64,000 nt of DNA from Colius striatus (taxonomy: Eukaryota; Chordata; Aves; Coliiformes; Coliidae). Positions within the stretch are counted from its first letter, which is position 1. Each line of letters opens with the position of its first letter. Location: NCBI RefSeq assembly GCF_028858725.1, contig NC_084759.1:141216671-141280670 (forward strand), read 5' to 3'. Made by a program: the position numbers and the translations under genes. Below, piece after piece: positions 28,231 through 42,100 of the stretch. Under the pieces are notes generated by a model. The model saw only the letters and a program-made list of their open reading frames with translations. It had not been told where the DNA came from and ran no database searches.

Positions 28231-28577
28231 ATAGAATCATAGAATCGTAGAAACAGCCCCAGTTCCCGCAGTCTTTCCTCATATGAAAGGTGTCCCATTC
28301 CCCTGATCATCTTGGTGGCCCTATGCTGGACTCTCTCGAGCACTTCCCTGTCCCTCCTGAGCTGAGGAGCCCAGAAATGGACTCAGGACTCCAGATGAGG
28401 CCTCACCAGGGCAGAGTAGAGGAGGAGAAGAACCTCTCACACTCTTGGCCACACTCTTCTTGATGCATGCCAGGATGCCATTGGCCTTCTTGGCCACGAG
28501 GGCACATTGCTGGCTCATATTTAGCTTATTATCAATCAGGACTCTCAGGTCTCTCTCTGCAGAGCTGCTTTTCAGCT
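28231..28577 (-). repeat. Younger CR1 LINE inserted in reverse into an older CR1
   Basis: Read on the minus strand it starts at about 28577 (AGCAGCTCTGCAGAGAGAGA), passes [20 protein letters not shown] and reaches GGGAACTGGGGCTGTTT. There it joins straight to the terminal octamers (GATTCTATGATTCTAT). Roughly the last 350 bp usual for CR1, including the end of ORF2 and the TTGGACTAGATGATCT segment, are absent. CTATAG at 28229-28234 and again at 28578-28583 may be a 6-bp target duplication. Confidence 0.9.
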
Positions 28578-28851
28578 CTATAGGACAAGAGGAAATGGCC
28601 TCAAGTTGTGGCAGGAGATATTTAGATTGGATATTAGAAAAAATTAATCACTGAAAGGGTTGACAAGTATTTGGATCAGGCTACTCAGGGAAGCAGTTGA
28701 GTCACCATCCCTGGAGATACTTAAAAGATGCATATATGAAGTGCAGAGGGATATGGTTTAGTGGCGGATGTGGCAGTGCTGCATTAATGGTTGGGCTTGA
28801 TCTTAAGGGTCTTTTCCAACCAATATGACTCTGTGATTCCATGATTCTCAG
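28578..28851 (+). repeat. Old CR1 LINE, right part
   Basis: This continues the copy at 27886-28230. GGACAAGAGGAAATGGCCTC, then AGTTGAGTCACCATCCCTGG, then a decayed 3' end TGGGCTTGATCTTAAGGGTC and octamers ATTCCATG and ATTCTCAG. The coding line across the two parts is contiguous once the insert is skipped. Confidence 0.88.
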
Positions 28852-29119
28852 TATGTGGCTTGGCTCAATTCAGAAAATCGGTGCAGTAAAAGCCTCTTAC
28901 TTTGGTGTACTATTACTTACAACAGACTGAACATATGGGCAGCCAAATGTCCAGCTCCAGAGATGAGGAGCTACAAGTAAGTGCTTTGCTGTACACTCTG
29001 TCCCAGGCCACTGGCCTTTCTTTTGGTCAGTCTAGAGACCAGGAGGAGATGGAAGATGCTCTGTTTTTCTCGAGTGGATGCCGGGAGCCGTGGCATGTCC
29101 ACAGGTGACTCGCCAAGGC
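28852..29119. other. TMEM121B upstream flank
   Basis: A short, AT-balanced stretch lies between the CR1 cluster and the TMEM121B CpG island. No recognised feature. Confidence 0.4.
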
Positions 29120-29164
29120 TCAGCTAGTTCCATTCGCGGGGGTCCGGGGGCTGGAGGCAAATGA

Positions 29165-31039
<1,875 letters not shown>

Positions 31040-34000
31040 GCCCCGCGCCGCCTCCGGGTCCGCTCCCGGCAGAGTCTCTCTGCCTTTCTGCTCAGGTTCC
31101 TGTCGCCGTGGCCGAGCAGGGGAGGCGGGACGCGGGCTGCCCCGTCGGACTCTTGCTCACCTCCTCCCTTCTCCGCGGAGAAATCCAGCAGCGGGAGCTC
31201 AGCGCAAACCCGACTACCTGCAGGAGCCTACGGCTGACGCCCATCCCTGGAAAACACACCTGCCCTTCATGACCAGTCTTCTTCCAGTGCTTCTGCCTCT
31301 CCGTACTGTTCAGATGGTCCCACTCTTCCTCTCCCACTCCCCACCAGGACATTGTGTTGCTTTGTGACCATAAAGGCTTGGGTTTTTCCTTTTTTTTTTC
31401 CTAAACAACAGGGACCGGTGGATTTTTGTCCCCCTCTTTTAAGAACTCCTGCTGACCACAAGCACGAGATGTGAGAGGGGCCTGACAAGATGTGACACGT
31501 GCCTTCGGGGCGCAGGCAGGACAGAAGGCTGCAGCTTTGGTTTCTGTAGGTCTTGCAGAGCTGTCACTTCTGTTTCCCAGCAGCAGAGCTGCAGGGGCCT
31601 TTGCGTAGTAGCTGGGGAACCTCTGGGAGCACGCTGGCCATCTGGTCATTTCAAGCTTAGGAGCCACTTTCTCCAAGCCAAAAACGTCTACCTCTGTGTT
31701 TCAACCTTTTGCATCTCATGTTAACTTCACACGCTGAAGAAACACGGCATGGACATAATTCAGGGGCTTAGACCCCATTTCACCACCACCAAGACCTTTA
31801 TTTCCGGTGAGAACAGGGTTTACAGCAGCCTACTGCTTGTTTCAGACAGCAGCACCCAGGTGCTGGCGCTCTCATTTCTCTGTGAATATGCATGTTTATG
31901 GGATCAGTGTTGGTTTTCTTTTATGCAGAGCATAGAGTCTCCCTTTACACAGGCCAGGAAAGCTGGAAAGATTTCCTCTGTCCCCCTTGCATCTCTGTCT
32001 GAGAGAGCAGAGATAGGGCTTAACCTGCAAACTGCCCCCTCTCAAACAGCAGAGCAGTGGATACCAGTGCTGCTCGGGGTGGGCCCTGCGCCTGACGAAC
32101 CCTGCTTTTCAGCACAGAAAGCCAAGTGTTGCAGGAGCCTGGGAGGTAGCCTGAGCCTTGGTGGATGCCCACATACCAGCATCCTGTCCTCCATGTGCAT
32201 GTGGTTAAGGGTAGGTGGGGAAAAATTTATTGTTTGCAATCTCTCATAAAAATCACACTTATCTTTGGTTTTACGCTCTGTGAATGTTTGGTGGGGGTCA
32301 AGGCCCACTCTTCTGCCTGGCCACAGCTGCTCCTGGCACCAGTCAAATGGAAGCAGGAGCACAGAGGCCACGTTTGGAGGAAAGACTTTGCCCCTCCCAG
32401 GCTTCTATTTTGTTATCCAGGCAAGGCTGCATTCATTGGGAAAATGCCAGTTTCCTGTCCGGAGACTTCTTTTTTTTTCCAAGCTGTCCCAAGGGGAAGG
32501 GGAACTAAAGCACCACCAGCTGCTACCCAGAGCCAACAGCAGGACTGCAGGCGCAGCCCAAACACTCCTCCACACCTCTCCCTCCTCCCTCTCCTTCAGG
32601 GCTCGAGCTCCAGTGGGACCGAGCCTCTTTCCCACCTCCCTTTTCACAGAGCGAGATCAACCGCCTGCTCCAGTGGATTGCTACAACAAAACGTTTACAG
32701 TTGCGTAACTTCCAGCTCCCCCTGGCACAACTGGGGGTGCTCGTGGGCCTCTTCCCCCCATCCCACCAGCTCCCAGGAGGCTGATGAATTCAGAGGCGCT
32801 AGAAAAGCGTCCTGGAAAGAATGGGGCAAGCAGCAGCACCACTCTGTGCGGAGCTGCGGCTGGGATGGGGCTGTGCTGCTCTCCCCACACTACACGGAGA
32901 GTCAGCACAGGCTGGGCTTCACTTTCCCACCAGTGCTTTATTCTTAATCTGAGCCCTTCCGTGGGCAATTGTGTGAATTTGGGCCGGTGGCCTTTCTCTT
33001 CAGTAACTTCTTTTTGTCTGGACAATCTTGGTGCTGTGAGTGACTGTGATTGTAAAACTTGGTACTGTGAACTTTTCCTATGTGATGTGAGATGTGTCGA
33101 GGGGATGCTAAGTTCCTGGCCAAACGAGGTGTAATTACAGGTATATTATGCTTGTACAGATACTTGTTTCTTTGCACCTTCCTTTTAATTTCAGCATGAA
33201 ACAGTAAAAGCTCAGACAGAACTACAGCACTACTCAAGAAAGAATGTTACCTGGAACTAGGAGTACTTCATACTTCAGTCAACCACCTGAAAAAGAAAAA
33301 AAGCCAAACAACTTTGCCAAAAACAAGGTGTAGGGGAAAAAAACCCCAAGCTCTTCACCCCCAACTATGTTTTGCTGCTCCCATGGCCAAGTTCACGATA
33401 GCACAGTGGTGCATAGAACATCCCTGATACACTGAAGCATTGAGCACAGTTGAGACACCAGAAGGATCACAGCAGAACTCTTAGCAAGTCTGACTTCAGT
33501 ACCCCCTCTTAGCACAGAACAAAGTTGCTGTTTCAATGGTGAGTGCCTTTTCCCATTTAAGATGTTCTTGAGAAAACGGCCCATTTGAAGTTTATCAAGC
33601 CATGGTGTATTTAAACCACAGACAGCGAAATCACAGCTTAGAGTTGTCTGTGGATGCAAAGGTTGTCTGGGATAGACTGCCCTGGAAAACGCTGCTTCTC
33701 TTGTGTAGAATTCCTTTGTAGCAAGAGTGGGTCTTTCTAGTGCCATGGCTTCCATGTTGTGAGTAAACACAGAAGTGCTGTTTGGAGAGTGTAAAGCTCT
33801 AGCAGTGGTTGGCTGTAAAGAATCCCCCTCACAACTAAAAGGGCAGCTCTGCTGCCAATTCAGTTACTTACCACAGAGAAACATTTACAACTCTCTGCTG
33901 TCTTGTTTATAAGCCCACTCCTCCTTTCGAATTCCCTTCTCCTTGGTAACTGAGCTCTCATTTCAATTTAAACCCTTCTGCTGCAGAACAGATCTGTTTG

Positions 34001-34439
34001 CAGGAGACAGAGGTACGGTTAAAGTGCAAACAATACCTCAGCCGATGCACCTTGCACACCAACTGGACATCCTGCCAACATTAAATTACTGCTCCAGGTC
34101 AATAATGCTTTGCTAAATAAAGTTGTGCCATACAAAGAGACACATCCCTCGGGGTTCTGTTACAAGCCCTTTAACACAACTCAGCTATTTAGCATTTTAC
34201 TGCTCTCTATCTGCTATTCTCACAAACTAGATGACTACTCCCAGGAGGGGAAACTGAAGTGAGAGATAAGGCCCTTGGCCAATGGGCTCTTGGCATCCCC
34301 CTGGCATTAATCAGAACTTGTATTTTTTAAAAAGCAAGATTGTTAAAATAAAAATAGAAACTTGTGATTGATTTTGATCTTTTTTTTTCCCCCCCTCAAG
34401 TCTTGGTGGGCTATTCAATTTCGCATTCAGGCACCAACA
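31040..34439. other. TMEM121B 3' UTR and intergenic DNA
   Basis: No coding exon recognised. The left part is probably the TMEM121B 3' UTR. An AATAAA at 34116-34121 is a possible poly(A) signal. The many frames of 60-260 codons on both strands at 31.7-33.8 kb show no known domain. Confidence 0.5.
34116..34121 (+). terminator. TMEM121B: Candidate TMEM121B polyadenylation signal
   Basis: AATAAA followed by a GT-containing stretch, about 3.1 kb past the TMEM121B stop codon. I noticed no earlier canonical hexamer after the stop, but the assignment rests on the motif only. Confidence 0.25.
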
Positions 34440-34910
34440 GAGACATTACTGTGTTCAGTTTGGGGGCCCTCTCAACAGAGGGGGCATTGAGGTGCTGGAG
34501 TGCATCCAAAAAAGGGCGACGGAGCTGATGAAGGGTCTGGAGCACAAGTCTTACAAAGAGCAGCTGAGGGAGCTGGGGGTGTTTATCCTTGAGAAGGCTG
34601 AGGGGAGACCTTATGAATCTCAACAACTGCCTGACAGGAGGTTGTAGTGAGATGGGGGTAGATCTCTTCTCAGTAATAGCAAGTGATTGGATGACAGGAA
34701 ATGAGCTCAAGTTGCACCAGGGGAGGTTTAAGATTGGAGATTTGGAAAAATTTCTTCACTGAAAAGGTTGCAAAGCATTGGAAGGGCTGCCCAGGGAAGT
34801 GGTTGAGTCACCTTCCTTGGAGGCATTTAAAGATGTGCAGATGACTGGCTTAGGAACTTAATGATTGACTTAATGATTGTGAGGGTCTTTTCCAACACAA
34901 ACGATTCTTC
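34440..34910 (+). repeat. Old CR1 LINE 3' fragment
   Basis: Diverged CR1 end: GGGGGCATTGAGGTGCTGGA, GGGTCTGGAGCACAAGTCTT, GAGCAGCTGAGGGAGCTGGG, CAACTGCCTGACAGGAGGTT, then a decayed 3' end GTGAGGGTCTTTTCCAACAC. It resembles the split copy at 27886-28851 more than the younger copies, so it is an older subfamily. Confidence 0.88.
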
Positions 34911-35419
34911 AATTAAATTTACTTGATTTGCTCATATTGGGTTGCTAAAATAATGTCTGAATTTTTCCCTTCAAACTTCTTGTAAGTGAAAGCAAAGTCT
35001 CAAAGTTGTAACACCAAGGGAGTTATTTAAGGAGGGAATGACTAAGGAAAGAAAATCCAGATGACACTTTTGAGCTTCCCATATAAATGATTTATAAGAA
35101 TTCATACCACTTGAAAAATGCTCATGGGAAAGACAAGATCAGATTTACATGCTAATTGCTATAAGATAAAAGAAACTTTAAGAAGTGGGATCATCAAAAT
35201 GACAATTACCCACATAATCTGGGAAATGCAGTCTCATTGGAGAAGCACTGAGATCACAGTTGCCTCGTGCTTGGCTGCTGTTGGGTTAGGGCCTGTACAG
35301 ACAAGGCAACAAAGGTTGCATCCAGTCTTCAGGTTGTATATATGCAGGGTCCATCCCTTTGTTAACCTTTCTAGCCATCTGCTTACAGAGAATGCAAGTC
35401 CTGCCTTGCTGAGTTTCCT

Positions 35420-35975
35420 GGTTATTTTTCTTCCCAGGAGCTGGTAGAGTGCTGTGTTTTGGGCTTGTGCTGGAAAGAGTGCTGTTAACACAGGGATGTT
35501 TTTGCTGTTGTTGAGCAGGGTTTGTACAGCATCAAGGCCCTTTGTGCTTCTTACCCTGCCCTGCCAGTGAGTGGGATGAGTAGCACAAAAAGCTGTGAGG
35601 GAGCACAGCCAGGGCAGCTGATCCAAACCAGCCAAAGGGCTATTCCATACCATAGAACATCATGCCCAGTGTATAAACTAGGGAGTTGGTGCGAAGGGGT
35701 GGATCGCTGCTTGGGCATCAGTCAGCAGGTGGTGAGAAACTGCATTGGGCAGCACTTGTTTGTTTTTTAGTCCCTTGGGTTTTGATTTTTTTTGTTATAT
35801 TCTTTTTCCATTACAATTGTTATTATATATTTTATGATCATATTTTTTCCTCCTAATTAGTAAACTGTTCTTATCTCAACCCACCAGTTTTACTTTTTCC
35901 TTCCCCATCCCACGGGGGTCGGGACTGTGAGTGGCCACGTGGTACTTAGCTGCTGGCTGGGGTTAAATCACAGCA
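35420..35975 (+). mobile_element. Solo LTR, avian ERVL-type (fossil)
   Basis: A 5'-clipped long terminal repeat without internal retroviral sequence. It follows the order of a widespread avian ERVL-type LTR: AGCTGGTAGAGTGCTGTGTT, a stretch with GATCCAAACCAGCCAAAGGG, a TATAAA-like promoter box near 35673, a T-rich U3/R-like segment, TTATCTCAACCCACCAG and an end at GGCTGGGGTTAAATCAC. The family name is from memory of the consensus. It is moderately diverged and clearly different from the copy at 53054, so it is an old insertion. Confidence 0.8.
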
Positions 35976-37688
35976 CTGAGCAGCCTTGCACTGAAATTAC
36001 TAACATTCCCCTTCTTTAATATCCATTTTGAAGGAGCATGCACTTCCTACACGAGAGCCCTCAGCTGTATCCAGCTCAGCTGGCTCCAGCTGCAACACTT
36101 TGCAGGAATGGTTAGGCACGTGTCAGCCAGTTTAGTTCCGGCTCTCAGTTTTGCCTCAGACTTCTATAAGTGGTATTAACATGAAGAAGAGACAAGTAGA
36201 ATTGAGGACATGAAAGTGTTTCAGTAAATATATCCAAAAAGTATTCTTGTTTTTAATTTAAGGAACAAAACACACAATAAACCATTAAAACTATAAACCA
36301 GACTTAATACAATATTGGTGGTGAATTAAAAGAACGTCTTCTCCAAGTTACCAGATTGTAAAAAGAGAACTGAGATAACATTTTCTTAAAGACTTTTTGA
36401 CAAGTAAATTCAGAAGGACAGGAAAATGACAAGCTTGTCTGAACAGCAAGGAGAAAGGCCTGGGTGTATTTGCATCTGGCAGGCTGTTAACCAGTGGGCT
36501 GCATTGCAGAAACCACAATAACAAAGAAGGTCAGTGCCAGCCTCAACTGCTTTCTAGTGCATCAGGCCCAATCTTTAAAGACACATTGGAACTGATACAG
36601 TTACCATCGGTGCTCCTGGAAGATGAACCCCTTAGTCTATTAAGTATTTCACAATGGTTATCTTGAACTCGCTGTGCCTGAGTTTATACCCACATAAGTA
36701 CATCAAACACTCCTTTTAGCTCAGCCTTCCCTAGCGCAGAATCTCCACTCCAAAACAGCATCTGCTGAAGCTACACATTTTTTTCCCTACCAAAATAGTC
36801 TGTCATTTCCTTAATTGTGTGCCACTGTCTACATCTTCAGGTGAAGACTTCCTGGTGCTAAGATGTCCAACAGCAAACAGCACTGCATTACAGAATCCAC
36901 CAGATCCCTCTAACTCAGTGATTCTGTATTCAGCCCCAAATTCTTCCTACAATTGTATAAGCAGCCCAAATCCCATTTTTCGGTCCATTATCTCTTTTTT
37001 TCCCCTTGCTCCTATTGCTGATTTTTCAAGCACATACCTCCCAGTAGGGAGAGTTATGGACACTCATAAGTTTACCCTCCTTACTGCTCAGTTACTCCAC
37101 TTGACTTCAGAATGGTCATGGGAATGCAGTTTCAAGTAAATGAATGACTGGCAAAAGAAAAAAACCCAGACCTTCAGGTACATGCATCAACCAGGTCGAG
37201 ACAGCCCTAATCCAGCTGAAGTTTAAGGCACACATCTTTCACACAGTATATTTACAACAAAACATTTAAAACATGTATGAAAATGGCAATGCAAATTTTG
37301 CCATGTAATCTACCTCTATTTTCCAAACCTTGGCCATGACTTCTATCCAGTGCAATAGAACCAGTACAGCTAGAGGGCATTTTTAAGGCACAAGTGGATG
37401 GGCCACAGTATTTTTTCTGCCATCCATCAGTGAGGACTCAATGTAATATGTTTCCCCAAGGAACAGAACTGGTGCCTGTTCCTTCACAGGGGTGACTAAT
37501 ATTCATTGCTTCTCTCCACAGAGACTGGAAGCAACATTAGCAGTCTGCTGGGCAATCCCGTCTCCTAGCAGCAGACAGGAAGATCCCACCAGTAAGCCAT
37601 TTATGTACACAAAGAGAAAGATGGTGTTGGAAAAGTAGTTTCCACCTTCCACACCTGTATTTTAAATGGAGCAGGTCCCAGACAGAGC
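35976..37688. other. IL17RA: Probable IL17RA 3' UTR and flank
   Basis: This stretch lies past the IL17RA stop on the minus strand. No exon is recognised. No minus-strand AATAAA was seen near the stop; an ATTAAA variant (plus-strand TTTAAT at 36252-36257) is a weak candidate for the 3' end. Confidence 0.4.
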
Positions 37689-39199
37689 CTAACAGGCTTC
37701 CAAAGATTGGCCAGTGTCCATCACCTCAGCTGAATACTCCCAGTCAGAGCTCCGTTGAATGTCCTGTAAAAACAGCTGCTGCTGGAGGCTCTTTAGACTG
37801 TTCAAGACCTCTGGAGAGAGTTCATGGAAGACTACCTGTTTTTCCTGATCCTCCTCCTCTTCCTCCTCCTCCTCGACAAGGTCATCAGGAGGCAGAGGAG
37901 AACATCTAGAGATGTAGCCCTGGTCTGACTGCACTGACTGTCTCTGGTCTTCGCATTGGTCATCAAAGACCAACTGGTGTTGCTTGTCAGCCTCCTCTTG
38001 GCAGAGAGATGGCTCTGAAGGAATGACTCTCTGATGGCAAAGAGAGTACATGAGTCCATTCAGATGGTGTCTCAGTTCACCTGAAAGGTTTCTGGGACTC
38101 TGGTCATCTACTTCAGATGAAACTTCAGAATCGTTGTGGAGGATGACATTATTCCTCATTGGAAAGCTTGTTTCCAGAAGAGGAACTCCTTCCATACAGT
38201 CCTCATTACTCACCACACGATGACTAAGTGTATTCCTGTCTTCCATGGAAGAGACTGGCTCCACTATCTGAACTAGAGGAGCCTCATCCATAGGAAGGAC
38301 CATAGTGTGAGAAGTCAGACTCCCGCACGTAGTAAGTTGAGGCTGCAGTTTACAGCCCTTACTTTGACCTTCATGTACGTGGAGGTTAATGACATAACAG
38401 CAGTCCGGGTCAGGCTCCTGCAGGTGCAGCTGGTATTTCACAATCCCACCCGGTTCGCTCAGCAATGAATCCACCTGGCTCTCTCTGTTGAGGGACTGCA
38501 ACTCTTCATCATTATCCAAGCAGACGGTTTCCCTCTCAAACCAGTCTGGGTGCTCCATCTGCCAGTTCTTGAACTTCTGTACCGCCTCTCTCAGCTTCCT
38601 CCCACTAGGGGTATCAATGTAGTTTTCAGCTGTGATTTCCTGGATTCGATGGATGCGCCCAGGTTCAAACTTCTCCAAGTCCTGAATCCGAAAATAAATG
38701 TCCTCAAACTTGTCCATCAGTTGGTACCTGGATGTGACATTGAACAGATCAGGTATATCTTTCTCACTGCTTATCCCTTCGAAGTAGCAGACTATATACA
38801 TTCCAAAACAGGCTGGCTTCTTAAAGTCCGTCAGGATCAAATTCAAGGCTGGGGTAAACAGGTCTCCCATTGGCTTCTGCTGATCTTGCTTGAGACACAC
38901 AGGCTCGCTCCCAAGCATGGCCTGCCATTTGGCCTGGGTGCCCCGTGAACACAAGATGATAATCTTTGAAGATAGGTCTTCCATTTCCTTCTTCTGTCGA
39001 GTAAGCCAGGGTAATGGCCCTAACTCTGAGATCTGATGATCTTCCAGCAGGTCTAAGGCTACAGCAGTGCCACAGACTGTCATCAGAAACTCAGCAAACT
39101 TCAGCACCACATCCACATACAGCAGGTGATCAGCAGAGTACACAATCCAAACCTTTCGGGGCTTCAAGGGTGGCAGAGGAAGGTCTGTATATGGTGCTG
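37689..39199 (-). CDS. IL17RA: IL17RA exon 13 (SEFIR and cytoplasmic tail)
   Basis: The acceptor is GTCTTTCAG. The exon encodes residues 356-858: PPLKPRKVWIVYSADHLLYV, GTAVALDLLEDHQISE, SKIIILCSRGTQAKWQAML and KPACFGMYIVCYFEG (SEFIR), then YFRIQDLEKFEPGRIHRIQE, a diverged middle, the acidic run before KQVVFHEL, and RQSVQSDQGYISRCSPLPPD, near-identical to human. The tail parts correspond to the extended SEFIR and C/EBP-beta-activating regions known in mammals. The stop is TAG at 37691-37689. Confidence 0.97.
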
Positions 39200-42100
39200 C
39201 TGAAAGACAGAAAACATGTTTGTTCCAGCCACATTCCCAAAGCTGTAATGGCACAAGCCAAAAGCAATCAACATAGGAGAATGTTAACAAAAGGTCCTAG
39301 AAACTATCAGTTTTGAGGCTATTTTGGCAACACATGTGGACATCTCATTGTAGAAATTTAACATGAAACTCAGTGGAGCAGTGATTTGTAATAGTATCTG
39401 CATGGTTCACGGAACTCCAACACACAAATGTAATGCATCAGCTTCAAGAGGTTTGCAAATGTACCTGTACTCTCTGCTGGAGAGCTGAATGCACCTACCC
39501 TACCCCAAAACAACCTCCCATTGCTATGGCTTAGAAGATTAGCAAGGGTTCTCTTGCCAGTTTAGTCCCAGGCTGAGCCAAAGGCCTCACCACCTTCCAA
39601 AGCAATTATCTGCCACCTGACAAATGTTAATGCACAGGCAGGACATCTTACCTGATTGCAAGTCATTGTAGTTGCACTTCTGTTGCTGGCGCCCTGGAAG
39701 AGAAAGAAAGTCACTGTCAGTTCTGAAAACACAAAATAAGGTTAAACCCTTAAAATGACACCACCTTCCAAAGATTATGTTTAGAAAAAAAACCCCTTTA
39801 ACTGTGCAGTGACAAAACCATGGGGAGAGGGAAGGCAAGTAAGAAAAAAACCTGGCTAAATGAATACTCTTCTACAGCTGATTTTGCTATGTACTTCACT
39901 ATATTTTTCCTTCAAGGAGAGAAGGAATGCACTCAAACCAAGTTTTGCCCATCTTCCCCAAATCTGGCCAGCCTCAAGATGTACAGAACCACCAACTGTT
40001 CTGCTACCTCTCCCTAAGGAGAGAAGATCTTTTTAAAGACGGCTTTTTCTTCAGAAGCTTCTCTGAAGAAGTGACTAAAATATCCCTGACTACATCTTAT
40101 CAATAAGTTCGACGTTATAAAATTTTTCAACGTATTTCTAATAATTCATCTCAGGTGAAGAAAGTTGCACATTGTCCCTGTGACAACTGCCTCGGCACAA
40201 GAGACTAGGAATTAGTCCTCAAGTACCCAGTCTTCCAACCCAGTCATTGTCAACCTCTGTGTCCTGTTTTCCCTCTTTCATCTTAATTGAAAATCATTAT
40301 TTAAGCTCAAAATAGGATAAAAATTTGCTTTGTAAAGTAAGGACTCTGGAGGACAGGGGAAAGACTACAGTCTGGACAAACAAGAAGTTTCTGTCATGCA
40401 AAACTCTTATGCAATGTAGGAAAATAATGGGAAATAGGAAATAATGGAGGAAAATAAATGGGAAAGCAATCTGCAGGAAACAAAGGGCTGAACTATGAAG
40501 TTCCTTTTCCCCCTCATAAGCTCTGAAGCACTACGAAAACAGAGTGTCAGGCAGCATAGTGCATGGAAGTCTTTTACTTAACTAAGTGGACAGTAGTAGG
40601 ATGTTACACAAGTCCCATGATGCAAACCAGAAGAAAGTGTTTACATAGGCATTATCTCAGTGGCAAGACACCAGAACAGCAAGGAAGAAAACAGCAAAAG
40701 GTATAGCTACAGAAGTAGGAAAAAATACCGTTTTATTGTGGAATCTTTTCTTCCCAGCTGGAATGAGTCTTACCTGCTCGTTTTTTGGTCATACAAATCA
40801 CGCCTGCTATGACTGATGCCACCAGTAACACACAGATCCCAGTGATAAACCAGTAAAGCCATATAACCTTATCACCTGTGGTACAAAAACAGCGCTCAGA
40901 CACTGCTTCACCAAACAACAGAAGTATCTAGAGTAGCAGAGGTCAAGAGAGGAGGACTCTGGCTCTACCCAAAGCCACGGTTAGTCCAGCACTTCCCCCT
41001 TACAACATAACACAGCCACTTCTCAAAATGAATTCCTGCCTTCACGATGATGCTCTACACCACAAACTTGCTCCACAAAGAACCATATGTGCAGCACACT
41101 GAAAACACAGATCAATAATCCTCCTCTAAATAGCAATGTTTATCCAGCTTTGACAGACATGCTGCCCTGTCCTGCCTGTTCCTGTACTCTGCCTTAAAAG
41201 AGTCACCATTTCAGGTGACGTATTTTTCAGTCTATAGGTGGTTTTTTTTTTACTTTTGAAATCTTTGGCAAACTAGTCCCTTACAGGTGCTGTTGCAGCC
41301 AAAAGAAAAGATGTCAAATCATTATGCACATGTTTTATCTTGACACTCATAAAAATGAATATATGCAAGCTATTCTCTCCAAAAGCTGCTTTATATTATG
41401 TAAATTTTTTAACACTGAGCAAAAGTGACAGAAAGTATTTTATATTAAGACTCTTCTTGTCAAAACTGTTTCTCAAAGAATTTTATGCAAGTGAAATATC
41501 TCTAAAAAAATTGCTCTTTAAGGTTCACACTGCATACAAATACTTGCCTCCATTAAATCATGGTGAAGTAACTCTTCACACAATTAATTCTGAGTTCAGT
41601 GTTACACAAGGGGATATTTCTTGCCCACCGGGTCATTCCCAGGGAGGACAATTTGTTACCCTATATGACAGGAAAAGCGCAGCAAATAGGACCGGAAGAA
41701 CATCTTACCTGATGGGTCTGTACCTGCAAAAGACAAAGACTTACATTAAAAAGTCAACTCTCTCATCTGTAGGAATATGGGAATCTAATTTACAGAAGAG
41801 CAGTTCTCACTTGGAGCTGGGGAACACGGGATGAAAGCAGAGTGCCTCAGACAGTCTGTGCCACAGCTCACAAAGAACGGCTGAATCTGTGGTTAAAGAA
41901 ATCAGAAAACAGCATTTCTTAAAAGCAACTTTGTTACACACTTTGCTTTCCCCCTGCCCTGACATTCCCTGTATTTTAGCCTAGGGATGCAGAATATCTA
42001 TTTCCCTTCAGAAAACAAGATTAATCAGGAACTCTTACACTAATCATTACGTCAGCAGTGAGCTCCTGAGGTTAAACACTTGCCATTCCCACTCCATAGT

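Noticed and set aside
27886-28851. Two independent neighbouring CR1 fragments rather than one split element
   Set aside because: The right part continues the coding line exactly where the left part stops, and CTATAG at both junctions fits one insertion into one older element.
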